A DNA stretch of 64,000 bases from Coriobacteriales bacterium OH1046. GTDB lineage: Bacteria > Actinomycetota > Coriobacteriia > Coriobacteriales > Atopobiaceae. Both the position numbers and the translations under genes were made by a program. The stretch is from assembly GCA_004010535.1 (NCBI GenBank), contig RQYE01000002.1, forward strand, positions 1 through 64,000. Direction: 5' to 3'. Positions 42,258-51,642 of the stretch are shown here, piece after piece. The number at the start of each line of letters is the position of its first letter. Positions within the stretch are counted from its first letter, which is position 1. The notes beneath the pieces are model-generated. The model saw only the letters and a program-made list of their open reading frames with translations. It had not been told where the DNA came from and made no database searches.

Positions 42258-43745
42258 ATGGAACGCTCGAGCGGCATCATCCTACCCATCTACGCGCTGC
42301 CGTCACCGCATGGTATCGGCACGCTGGGGCAAGCTGCCTGCGATTTCGTGGATTTCCTTGCGGACGCAGGCCAGTTGTGGTGGCAGGTGCTGCCGGTGGG
42401 CCCCACGAGCTTCGGAGACTCGCCCTATCAGAGCCCTTCCACCTTTGCCGGCAACCCCTATTTTGTCGATCTCGACCAGCTGGTGGCCGATGGGCTCCTC
42501 ACCCAGGACGAGATCGGTGCCGTGAACTGGGGCGATGACCCCGCACGCGTGGACTACGGTCGCCTGTTCGAGGAACGCGAGGTCCTGCTCCGCGCAGCAT
42601 ACAGGCGCGGATGGGAGCGCGATGCCGCAGCTGTCGAGGCGTTCGCGCGGGACAACGCCGCATGGCTCGACGACTATGCGCTGTTCATGGCCGTAAAGCG
42701 CCATTTCGGCATGAAGTCGTGGATAGAGTGGCCCGATGAGGCCATACGCCTGCGCAAACCCGAGGCGCTCGTGCACTACCGCTCGCTCCTCGCCGATGAC
42801 GTGCGCTTCAACGAATATGTGCAGTACCTCTTCTTCAAGCAGTGGGAGGCGCTGCACGCCTACACGCGCAAGAAGGGCATCAAGCTGATCGGCGACATGC
42901 CCATCTACGTGGCGCTCGACTCGGCCGACGTGTGGGCGTATCCGACGGGCTTCATGCTCGACGGGCGCAATCTGCCTGTCGAGGTCGCGGGCGTCCCGCC
43001 CGATAGCTTTACCGGCGACGGCCAGCTGTGGGGCAATCCGCTCTACGACTACGAGGCCATGGAGGCCGATGGCTTCGACTGGTGGATCAGGCGCGTCGCG
43101 GGCGCAGCCCGTCTCTACGATATGATCCGCATCGACCACTTCCGCGGTTTCGAGAGCTTCTGGGCCGTGCCTGCGGGTGCGAGGACCGCCAAGGACGGCC
43201 GTTGGGTCAAGGGCCCGGGGATGGAGCTCGTGGGTACGCTTATCAGGCGATTCCCGCATACCAGCTTCATCGCCGAGGATCTGGGCTATACCACGCCCGA
43301 GGTGACGAAGCTCCTCGCCGATTCGGGGCTGCCTGGCATGAAGGTGCTCGAATTCGCGTTCGATTCGCGCGATGGGGATGCATTCATGCCCCACACCTAC
43401 AGCCCGCGCTGCGCATGCTACGTGGGCACGCATGACAACGCGCCGCTCATGGCGTGGAAGGAGGAAGCCGTCCCCGCAGACGTCGAGCTGGCGCGCGCCT
43501 ATTTCGGCCTCAACGACGACGAGGGTTTTACCTGGGGGTTCATCCGGGGCGGCATGTCCAGCGTTGCGGAGCTGTTCGTGGCCCAGATGCAGGATTATCT
43601 GGAGCTGGGCGAATGGGCGCGCACCAACACACCCGGTACGATAGGCAACAACTGGCAATGGCGCCTGCTTCCCGGCCAAGCCTCGCCCGAGCTGGCCGCG
43701 CGCATCGCCGCCGCAACGAAACGATACGGAAGGAGTGCTCGATAG
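42258..43745 (+). CDS. malQ: 4-alpha-glucanotransferase (amylomaltase)
   Basis: A 495-residue GH77 enzyme. It starts with SSGIILPIYALPSPHGIGTLGQAA and has LPVGPTSFGDSPYQSPSTFAGNPYF. The catalytic residues are Asp in IRIDHFRGF, Glu in FIAEDLG and Asp in GTHDNAPLM. It transfers glucan chains between maltodextrins, releasing glucose. It sits inside the transporter operon, between MalG and the ATPase gene. Length is normal for the bacterial family. Confidence 0.95.
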   Translation: MERSSGIILPIYALPSPHGIGTLGQAACDFVDFLADAGQLWWQVLPVGPTSFGDSPYQSPSTFAGNPYFVDLDQLVADGLLTQDEIGAVNWGDDPARVDYGRLFEEREVLLRAAYRRGWERDAAAVEAFARDNAAWLDDYALFMAVKRHFGMKSWIEWPDEAIRLRKPEALVHYRSLLADDVRFNEYVQYLFFKQWEALHAYTRKKGIKLIGDMPIYVALDSADVWAYPTGFMLDGRNLPVEVAGVPPDSFTGDGQLWGNPLYDYEAMEADGFDWWIRRVAGAARLYDMIRIDHFRGFESFWAVPAGARTAKDGRWVKGPGMELVGTLIRRFPHTSFIAEDLGYTTPEVTKLLADSGLPGMKVLEFAFDSRDGDAFMPHTYSPRCACYVGTHDNAPLMAWKEEAVPADVELARAYFGLNDDEGFTWGFIRGGMSSVAELFVAQMQDYLELGEWARTNTPGTIGNNWQWRLLPGQASPELAARIAAATKRYGRSAR

Positions 43746-43747
43746 CC

Positions 43748-44932
<1,185 letters not shown>

Positions 44933-44974
44933 TCGGGTCGTATACGGCAGGGTTTTCCCGCCCTCCTTCCTTCC

Positions 44975-45008
44975 GGACGGGGCCGCGCGATGCTGCGCGG
45001 CCCCGTCC
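44975..45008 (+). terminator. Terminator-like hairpin of the maltodextrin operon
   Basis: A perfect 14-bp stem, GGACGGGGCCGCGC and GCGCGGCCCCGTCC, with a six-base loop. It has no T-run downstream. Confidence 0.6.
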
Positions 45009-45356
45009 GCTCCTATGAGGATGGGCATCCTCATCGCCCGGTAGGCACACCTGCGCCCCGAGCCATCCGCAAGCGTATCCTGGTTCATCTTGTAGAGCTC
45101 CGAAGTCGCGACTTCCCCCAGTTGAGTTGGACGAAGATCCGATCATTCCCACATTAGGATCGCGCGAATCGCGTGGAATCCGGGAAACGGGAGCATGGGC
45201 AGCTTTTAAACATCGGAAGCCCCGTGCCTGTCGGGGACGAAACGGCATAATCACCGCGAATTCATCCGCCCTTCATCTTCTCCTCATGTTGGTCGGGTAT
45301 ATCTATATCCAGTGCGGGCGAGAGGCGCCTGCGGATTATCTGAAGGAAAGATCGCC
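45009..45356. other. Intergenic region with no clear gene
   Basis: Short open frames only. A TATATCTATATCC stretch near 45298 may belong to the promoter of the small membrane protein gene. I see no RNA fold I recognise. Confidence 0.4.
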
Positions 45357-45587
45357 ATGATCACCATGACCCTTATCGCCTTGCTCGCCCTTTCGATCGG
45401 CGTCCACGCCATCGGGTTCGCTCTGAGGTGCCTCGGCGGGGTCATGCGCCTCGCGTTCGGCCTCTTCGGATTGCTCCTCCTACCTCTGGCGCTCCTCTTC
45501 TCGCTTGCGTGGGGTCTGGGGCGGATCGTCCTGCCGGTCCTGCTCGTCCTGCTCGTGCTCCAGCTCGCCTTCCCGCGGGAGGCATAG
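45357..45587 (+). CDS. Small hydrophobic membrane protein
   Basis: A 76-residue protein, nearly all hydrophobic, with two or three membrane helices (about 3-24, 30-50 and 52-71) and Leu/Ala/Gly-rich composition. GAAGGAAAG precedes the ATG at a good distance. No family is recognised. It converges on the amylase gene 28 bases downstream. The ribosome site and clean helices support a real gene, but conservation is untested. Confidence 0.5.
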   Translation: MITMTLIALLALSIGVHAIGFALRCLGGVMRLAFGLFGLLLLPLALLFSLAWGLGRIVLPVLLVLLVLQLAFPREA

Positions 45588-45615
45588 CCCCTTTTGACCC
45601 CTTCGGGATCACATC

Positions 45616-47097
45616 CTAAGCGCGGTCGGACCTCACGATGATGGGGATGTTCGAGAGGGCTTCGGCGGCTTTCTCGGGCAGGTAGACCGAGAGGAGCGCG
45701 CCTGCGGCGGGAAAGTCTGCGAAGCCGTCCCCGTCGATCTCGACAAGACCCTCCTCGCCGAGCACGCATACCCAGCGCTCTCCGGCATGGCCGCCGCCCA
45801 CCTCCATGCGCTTCACAGCGCCGTCGCGGCGCGAGACCAGCACGGCGCAGCCCGGACCTTCCTCGGAACCCTCGCGTGTCCAGCCGACGACATCGGGCTC
45901 GTCGAAGCGGTCGCGCTGCTCGCCGAAGGCGCATCGCTCGCGGATCTCCATAAGAAGCGGCAGCTCGGCCACGGCGGGGATGCCGTCATTGGGCAGACCG
46001 TAGAGGTCTGCGAAGAACACGCACGGGTAGCCCGCCTCGCGGAGCAGGATCAGCGCGTAGGCAGCCGGCTTGAGACAGTGTTGCACCGTGGATTCCAGCG
46101 CCTGGTCGGGCTGGGTATCGTGGTTCTCCACGAAGGTGACGGCACGGATGGGGTCGGTGGCCACGAGCGTCCCGTCGAAAAGGCGGCTGAAGTCGGCGCC
46201 CTCGGGGTCCTCGCCCATGTGGAAGAAGTTGAAATGCAGCGGCACGTCGAAGAGCGAGAGCGATTCCTCGTCGCCGATATAGTCTTGAAGCGCGGCGAGG
46301 TCGCGCGTCCAGTATTCGCCCACCACGAAGAGCTCGTGGTCGACGGAGGCACGCATATCGGCGAGCCAGCGCTGGTAGAAGCTGCGGCTCATATGCTTGA
46401 GCGCATCGAGGCGCAGCCCGTTGACGCCGGTGGTGCGCAGATACCAGCGTCCCCACGTGGCGAGCTGGGCGTAGACGCGCTCGTCGGAGAGGTCGACATC
46501 CATGCCCATGAGATAGTCGAAGTTGCCGTTCTCGGAGAGATCCACATCGTCGGCCCAGGTCTTGCCGCCGAAGCGCCAGATGCCCGGGCGTTGCTCGGCC
46601 TCGTTCCAATCGCAGCCGGTGAAGCAGCTTGCGTCCCAGGTAAAGCGGTCGAGCTTCCCCTTGCGGCCCGGAAAGGTGAACCGCGACCATGTGCTGATCA
46701 CGCCGGTATCGGCGATCTCCTGGGTGCGGTTGTGGGAGTCCACCTCGACGGCTTCGATCTGCTCCAGCTCGTCGCCGCCCATCTTGTGGTTGAGCACGAT
46801 ATCGGCGAGAACCTGGATACCCGCGCCTTGGAGCGAGCGCACGGCATCCATATACTCGTCGCGGGTGCCGTATTTGGTGCGCACGGCGCCCTTCTGGTCG
46901 AACTCGCCCAGATCCCAAAGGTCGTAGGCACCGTATCCCACGTCGGCGGTGCCCGCTTGGCCCTTGTAGGCGGGAGGCAGCCACACGGCGGTGAAGCCGC
47001 GTGCTGCAAGATCTGAGGCGCGCTCGGCCATGCGGCGCCAGTGCTGCCCGTCGGGCGGCAGGTACCAGCTGAAGCCCTGGAGCATCATCCCGTTCAT
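45616..47097 (-). CDS. amyS: Cytoplasmic alpha-amylase (GH13, AmyS-like)
   Basis: A 493-residue alpha-amylase without signal peptide. It begins MNGMMLQGFSWYLPPDGQHWRRM, the usual start of cytoplasmic liquefying-type amylases (GH13_5). Catalytic residues: Asp in GLRLDALKH, Glu in VVGEYWT, Asp in FVENHDTQP; region I is LADIVLNHKMGGDE. ATG 47097 follows CGGAGGCGCAT; a longer frame to 47121 lacks support. It hydrolyses maltodextrins brought in by the neighbouring importer. It is convergent to the operon and has its own promoter region. Confidence 0.92.
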   Translation of the reverse strand: MNGMMLQGFSWYLPPDGQHWRRMAERASDLAARGFTAVWLPPAYKGQAGTADVGYGAYDLWDLGEFDQKGAVRTKYGTRDEYMDAVRSLQGAGIQVLADIVLNHKMGGDELEQIEAVEVDSHNRTQEIADTGVISTWSRFTFPGRKGKLDRFTWDASCFTGCDWNEAEQRPGIWRFGGKTWADDVDLSENGNFDYLMGMDVDLSDERVYAQLATWGRWYLRTTGVNGLRLDALKHMSRSFYQRWLADMRASVDHELFVVGEYWTRDLAALQDYIGDEESLSLFDVPLHFNFFHMGEDPEGADFSRLFDGTLVATDPIRAVTFVENHDTQPDQALESTVQHCLKPAAYALILLREAGYPCVFFADLYGLPNDGIPAVAELPLLMEIRERCAFGEQRDRFDEPDVVGWTREGSEEGPGCAVLVSRRDGAVKRMEVGGGHAGERWVCVLGEEGLVEIDGDGFADFPAAGALLSVYLPEKAAEALSNIPIIVRSDRA

Positions 47098-47360
47098 ATG
47101 CGCCTCCGTTCGCAGCGGCACGTCTCGTCGGATCCGTACGGGCCTTCGATCCGAAGATGCACTATCCTACCCAGTTTATTCCCGCGATATGCAAAATGAT
47201 AGAAGCTCTTCACGGGTGCCACGCCCGTGACCTGCGCCTTGCAACCGGAAGGCGCATCGGGATAGCGGAAAAAGCAGCCTCGGATTGGTGGCCCGGGCAG
47301 TCGCGCTACCATACTGTAGATGGTGCCGGCATCCAAAGGCACTCGACGAAAGGCACGATC

Positions 47361-48347
47361 ATGGGTTTCCGCGACAACCTCCAGCACCTGCGCGCCACGC
47401 GCAACATGACCCAAGAGCAGCTTGCCATGCTGATGGGCGTATCCCGCCAATCGGTGACCAAGTGGGAGGCCGAACGGGCCTACCCCGAGATGGACAAGCT
47501 CATCAAGCTCACCCAGATCTTCGACTGCACCATCGACGAACTGGTTTCCGGCGACCTTACCGGACGGGCTCCCGAAGCGGCGCGCTCGATCCCCGCGAGA
47601 GCCGCGCTTGCCGATGTCTGCGGATACGATGAGCATAAAGTCAAGCTCGCCAGAAACATCGCGCTCGGTGTCGCTATCATCCTTCTGGGGGCTGGCGGCG
47701 CAACGTTTCTTGAGGGGATGACGGCGCAGCTGGCCGATCCCGATGCCGGCTCCGCCATCGCGATGTTCGGGGGCCTTGCCATCGGCTTGGCGCTGATCAT
47801 CCCTGCGGGCATCTCGGATTCCGCCTATCAGAAGTCCCATCCCTTCATCGAGGACTTCTACACCTCCGAGCAGAAAGATCGGGTGCGTCGCGCGTTCGGC
47901 TACGAGCTCACGGGCGGCATCGCGGCCGTCCTCCTTTCCGCAGCCCTGAGCGCGGGATTCGAGTCCCGGCTTGCGGGTGCGCTCTTCTTCGTGGGAGCGG
48001 CCATCGGCGTCTTCCTCATCGTCCACGCGGTCTTCCTGGTCGATCGCATCGATATCGAGGATTACAACATAGACGCCCTGTCCGAGCTCAACGAGGAGGA
48101 GGTCGCCTCCATCGTAGGCGAGGCGCGGGCGGCCCAAGTGCTCGCCAAGGTCCGCAAGAACCGCTGGAACGGGGCCCTGTGCGGCATCATCATGATCGTC
48201 GCCACCATCCTCGGGCTCATCTCGATGTTCTGGGGGCGGGCGAATCCCGGATCGTTCTTCGAGCGCTTCTTCTGGATCTGGTGGGTGGTCGGCGGCCTGC
48301 TCTGCGCCATCGTCAGCATCGCTCTGTCTTTGCGGGATAGGGGCTAG
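47361..48347 (+). CDS. XRE-family regulator fused to a membrane domain
   Basis: A 328-residue protein. The N-terminal Cro/CI-type helix-turn-helix (about 5-60) reads NLQHLRATRNMTQEQLAMLMGVSRQSVTKWEAERAYPEMDKLIKL, then a linker with DLTGRAPEAARS, and about six membrane helices from residue ~95 on. A cytoplasmic loop between helices 4 and 5 carries LSELNEEEVASIVGEARAAQVLAKVRKNR. Membrane-bound XRE regulators of this type are common and mostly uncharacterised; they may sense envelope state. GAAAGG precedes the ATG. Targets are unknown. Confidence 0.88.
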   Translation: MGFRDNLQHLRATRNMTQEQLAMLMGVSRQSVTKWEAERAYPEMDKLIKLTQIFDCTIDELVSGDLTGRAPEAARSIPARAALADVCGYDEHKVKLARNIALGVAIILLGAGGATFLEGMTAQLADPDAGSAIAMFGGLAIGLALIIPAGISDSAYQKSHPFIEDFYTSEQKDRVRRAFGYELTGGIAAVLLSAALSAGFESRLAGALFFVGAAIGVFLIVHAVFLVDRIDIEDYNIDALSELNEEEVASIVGEARAAQVLAKVRKNRWNGALCGIIMIVATILGLISMFWGRANPGSFFERFFWIWWVVGGLLCAIVSIALSLRDRG

Positions 48348-48483
48348 GCGCATCTACGGTGTCGCATGCCTGAACGCCGGATCCCGTGCAACATCGGCAT
48401 CGAATGAGGGTATACTCTCAAAGACCGAGGATCTCGACAACGTACCTTGACATCCGCATGGTGGCGATTCAGCCCCAAAACCT

Positions 48484-48846
48484 GGGGGCGACTGGTTTCG
48501 ACAGGGTGTGTTCGAGACGGGCAGCAGGCCGTGGTCTCCTCGCCACGTTAAACAGGGGTACCGTCAAACGAATTGACGACAACACCTATCAGGGCTATGC
48601 CCTCGCTGCTTAAGTAACTAGCAGCCGCTGATCTGGGGATCTTCTCCTGTTCCCAAGGAAGCGTCATTCAGGGAGATGCACTGCGCGGACGTGGCGGGTA
48701 TGCCGCGCAGCCAAGATCGAACCGGCTAGGGTGTGCGGAGTTGGTCGCTTGGCACCGAACACCCGAACCTTCCCAAGCGACTGAGCCTGGAGACACCTAT
48801 CGGGAATGCGCTTTGGACCGGAGTTCGATTCTCCGCGCCTCCACCA
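48484..48846 (+). ncRNA. ssrA: Transfer-messenger RNA (tmRNA)
   Basis: It begins GGGGGCGACTGGTTTCGACAG and ends with the tRNA-like TTCGATTCTCCGCGCCTCCACCA; GGGGGCG pairs with CGCCTCC. The internal reading frame ends ...DDNTYQGYALAA and TAA at 48611-48613, so the likely tag is VKRIDDNTYQGYALAA with resume codon GTC. It rescues stalled ribosomes with SmpB and marks the product for proteolysis. A terminator follows directly. Confidence 0.97.
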
Positions 48847-48857
48847 TGCAGGTTCAG

Positions 48858-48888
48858 GCCCCGGTGCGGCAACGCGCCGGGGCTTTTT
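48858..48888 (+). terminator. Intrinsic terminator of tmRNA
   Basis: The stem GCCCCGG-GCG pairs with CGC-CCGGGGC around GCAA and is followed by TTTTT (48884-48888). Confidence 0.9.
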
Positions 48889-49125
48889 GGTGCGGGGAGG
48901 ATGGCTGGCGGCGAGAAGCCCGATCATATCCAAGACAGCGCTTCCGGTTGGGGTCGGGCCGCCTCGAAACGGCACGCTCTTGCCGCGTGGGGGAGATCGT
49001 GGGGTTCTTCCCGAGGGCCATACGGGGTGTTGCGAGGCCCGGGCGCACACGGATTGAAGAGTACAATGGTCTCGTTACTTGGATTTCTTTCCGTGAGAGC
49101 AGAACCTAAGCCGAGAGGAAGCGTG

Positions 49126-50826
49126 ATGGGCATGAAGCTCGTTGTCATTGGCGGTGTCACCGGCGGGATGTCGACTGCGGCGCGCATGAGGCGCCTCGAT
49201 CCCAAGGCGGACATAGTCGTCTTCGAGCGCGGCAAGAACGTGTCCTTCTCGAACTGCGCCCTCCCGTACTACCTGGGCGGGGTCGTGGAGCAGAGCGACG
49301 ACCTCATCCTGATGACCCCCGCATCGCTCAAGCGCCAGCACGACCTCGACGTCCGCGTCCGCTGCGAGGTCACCGCCATCAACCGTGATCGCAAGACGGT
49401 CACGGTCCGCGACCTCGCAAGCGGCGAGACCTTCGAGGAACCCTACGATAAGCTCATGCTCTCGCCCGGCGCGAGCCCCATCATGCCCCGCAGCATCGCG
49501 GGGATCGATCGCAGCAACGTGTTCAGCGTGCGCAACGTGGGCGATGTCGTCGCCATCAAGCAGTGTATCGACCAGGTCGAGAGCGTCGCCGTGGTGGGCG
49601 GAGGATTCATCGGCATCGAGGTCGCCGAGAACCTCAAGACGGTCGGCAAGCGGGTGGCCCTCATCGAGGGGATGGATCAGGTGCTGGCCCCATTCGATTA
49701 CGATATGGTCCAGATCCTGCATAAGGAGCTCGATGACAACGGCGTCGAGCTGCATCTCTCCTCGACCGTCACCGCCATCGGAGATGAGGGCGTCACGGTG
49801 AGCACCCCGCAGGGGGAGGCGCTCGTGCCCGCTCAAGCCGTCATCATGGCCATCGGCGTCGCGCCCGAGACCGAGCTTGCAGCCGATGCGGGTCTCGAGA
49901 TCGGCCAGGCGCGCGGCATCCGCGTCAATAACAACTATCAGACCTCGGACCCCGATATCTACGCCGTAGGCGACGCCATCGAGACCTACGATGCGCTCGC
50001 ACATCGTTGGGGGAGGCTCGCGCTTGCCGGGCCCGCCCAGCGGCAGGCACGCGCCGCTGCCGATCACATGTGCGGGATGCCGGTCTCCAACAGGGGCTAC
50101 ATTGGCTCGTCCTGCCTGCGCATCTTCGGGCGCAACGCGGCCTGCACCGGTCTCTCCGAGAAGGCCGCCAAAGCGGCGGGCTATTCCTACGACTCGGTCC
50201 TCCTGTTCCCCTCCGATAAGGTCGGCATCATGCCCGGCAGCCATTATATGGCGTCCAAGCTGGTCTTCGAGGTGCCCACGGGCAAGATCCTCGGTGCCCA
50301 GGCAATCGGCGCAGGCGAGGTTGACAAACGGGTGGATGTCATCGCGACCATGGTTACCATGGGCGGCACCATCGCAGATCTCAAAGATCTCGAGCTGTGC
50401 TACGCCCCGCTCTTCTCGACTGCGAAGGACGTGGTCAACTTCGCCGCGCTCGTGGCCGAGAACGTGCTCGCCGGCCGCATGCCGCAAGTGCATGTGTCGG
50501 AGGTGCGTGCCCTGGTGGAGGAGGGCGCCTATATCGTCGATGTCCGCGAAGAGGGCGAGTTCGCCCGAGGCCATCTCAAGGGCGCCCACAACATCCCGCT
50601 CTCGCAGCTGCGTTCACGCACGGGCGAGATTCCCCGCGATGTCCCCGTCTACCTGCATTGTCGATCGAGCCAGCGCAGCTACTACGCGCTGTGCTTCCTG
50701 AGGGGCAGCGGCTGGTCCAATGTCAGCAACATCAGCGGCTCGTTCCTCGGCATCAGCCTGTACGAGTACTTCAACGACAAGGCGCTGGGCCGCGAGCCCA
50801 TCGTGACGGATTACAACTGCAACTAG
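49126..50826 (+). CDS. CoA-disulfide / persulfide reductase with C-terminal rhodanese domain
   Basis: A 566-residue fusion. Residues 1-~450 are an FAD/NADH disulfide reductase of the CoADR group: VVIGGVTGGMSTAARMRR, active Cys44 in FSNCALPYYLGG, NADH site VAVVGGGFIGIEVAENL, FAD site DIYAVGDAI. Residues ~470-566 form a rhodanese domain with Cys about 512 in LHCRSSQRS. Such fusions reduce CoA disulfide or per- and polysulfides with NADH and help manage sulfur or oxidative stress. ATG 49126 follows GAGAGGA; 49132 is also possible. The next gene, a Cys-rich protein, starts 18 bases downstream. Confidence 0.92.
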   Translation: MGMKLVVIGGVTGGMSTAARMRRLDPKADIVVFERGKNVSFSNCALPYYLGGVVEQSDDLILMTPASLKRQHDLDVRVRCEVTAINRDRKTVTVRDLASGETFEEPYDKLMLSPGASPIMPRSIAGIDRSNVFSVRNVGDVVAIKQCIDQVESVAVVGGGFIGIEVAENLKTVGKRVALIEGMDQVLAPFDYDMVQILHKELDDNGVELHLSSTVTAIGDEGVTVSTPQGEALVPAQAVIMAIGVAPETELAADAGLEIGQARGIRVNNNYQTSDPDIYAVGDAIETYDALAHRWGRLALAGPAQRQARAAADHMCGMPVSNRGYIGSSCLRIFGRNAACTGLSEKAAKAAGYSYDSVLLFPSDKVGIMPGSHYMASKLVFEVPTGKILGAQAIGAGEVDKRVDVIATMVTMGGTIADLKDLELCYAPLFSTAKDVVNFAALVAENVLAGRMPQVHVSEVRALVEEGAYIVDVREEGEFARGHLKGAHNIPLSQLRSRTGEIPRDVPVYLHCRSSQRSYYALCFLRGSGWSNVSNISGSFLGISLYEYFNDKALGREPIVTDYNCN

Positions 50827-50844
50827 GGCAGGGAGGGGGCCGGC

Positions 50845-51306
50845 ATGGCGGAGAGGATGACCGAAGCCTTGGCCAACCAGATGATGGATCAGGGCTACCA
50901 CTGCTCGCAGTGCGTGCTCATGCACGCCGCCGAAGTGCTCGGGCGCGACAAGGACGATGCCCTGCGTATCTCATCGGGCTTGGGCGGAGGTCTCTTCCAC
51001 GGCGAGGTCTGCGGTACGGTGAGTGCGGCGGCAGTGGCGATAAGCATGGCCTATGGTTTCCACGAGCCCAATCCCGGTGAGAGGGATGACCTGCTCAAGG
51101 CCAAGATCCATGAGTTCGAGGACCGTTTCCTCGAGCGTTATGGCACCATGTGCTGCCGTGAGCTGCTGGGTGGCTATGACTGCACACGCGGCGACGATGG
51201 CCAACCCGAGGGTGTGCCCGAGAACCCTTGGGAGCACTGCGGCGAGTACTGCGCGTTCGCCTGCACCGTGCTCGACGAGATCCTAGCCTGCGGGGCCATA
51301 CCCTAA
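50845..51306 (+). CDS. C-GCAxxG-C-C family Cys-rich protein
   Basis: A 153-residue soluble protein with the conserved cysteines of this redox-associated family: HCSQCVLM (about 19-22), GEVCGTVSAAAVAIS in place of the GCAxxG segment, MCCREL and the C-terminal HCGEYCAFACTVLDEIL. Members are often found beside oxidoreductases and are uncharacterised. GGGAGGGGG precedes the ATG. It likely forms a two-gene unit with the persulfide reductase, suggesting a thiol or sulfur role. Confidence 0.85.
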   Translation: MAERMTEALANQMMDQGYHCSQCVLMHAAEVLGRDKDDALRISSGLGGGLFHGEVCGTVSAAAVAISMAYGFHEPNPGERDDLLKAKIHEFEDRFLERYGTMCCRELLGGYDCTRGDDGQPEGVPENPWEHCGEYCAFACTVLDEILACGAIP

Positions 51307-51379
51307 AAGCGGGCCACCCGCTGCGTGGGTAGTCGTGACTTGCAGGGGCTTCGGGTATCTGAAGCCCCATCTGGATCTT

Positions 51380-51424
51380 GAGTTTGTATTTTCTGGAGCA
51401 AAGTCATGTAGAAGCTACAAACTC
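51380..51424. repeat. GAGTTTGTA/TACAAACTC inverted repeat, copy A
   Basis: The arms GAGTTTGTA (51380-51388) and TACAAACTC (51416-51424) are separated by 27 bases. One of four copies that flank the Ior operon. Confidence 0.75.
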
Positions 51425-51475
51425 GGGTGGTATGCCGGCGGTGTTTGCCCAGTTGTGGCATGAAATGCGCGGCTT

Positions 51476-51510
51476 GGGTTTGTACCCTCGCGTGCGCAAG
51501 TTACAAACTC
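51476..51510. repeat. GGGTTTGTA/TACAAACTC inverted repeat, copy B
   Basis: The arms GGGTTTGTA (51476-51484) and TACAAACTC (51502-51510) are separated by 17 bases. One base differs from copy A in the left arm. Confidence 0.7.
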
Positions 51511-51642
51511 GATCTTTTGGCCATGTCCGGTGCGCGAGCATCGCACATGGTTCCGCTTGTTAACACGTTGATGCAGATTGCGATGGCGGCCTGAGCGTGC
51601 GCTATCCTGTTCGGAGTTCTCCCTAGCTTCGAAGGGAATGTC

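Larger units (their letters stand above)
51307..51642. other. Intergenic region with two TTGAGTTTGTA-type inverted repeats
   Basis: No gene is seen. It contains repeat copies A and B and a possible terminator-like hairpin (GGGGCTTCGGG...GAAGCCCC, 51347-51368) after the Cys-rich protein gene. Confidence 0.6.

Noticed and set aside
48386-48613. 75-codon frame ending in YALAA
   Set aside because: The end of this frame is the tmRNA tag; the upstream part is structural RNA, not a protein gene.
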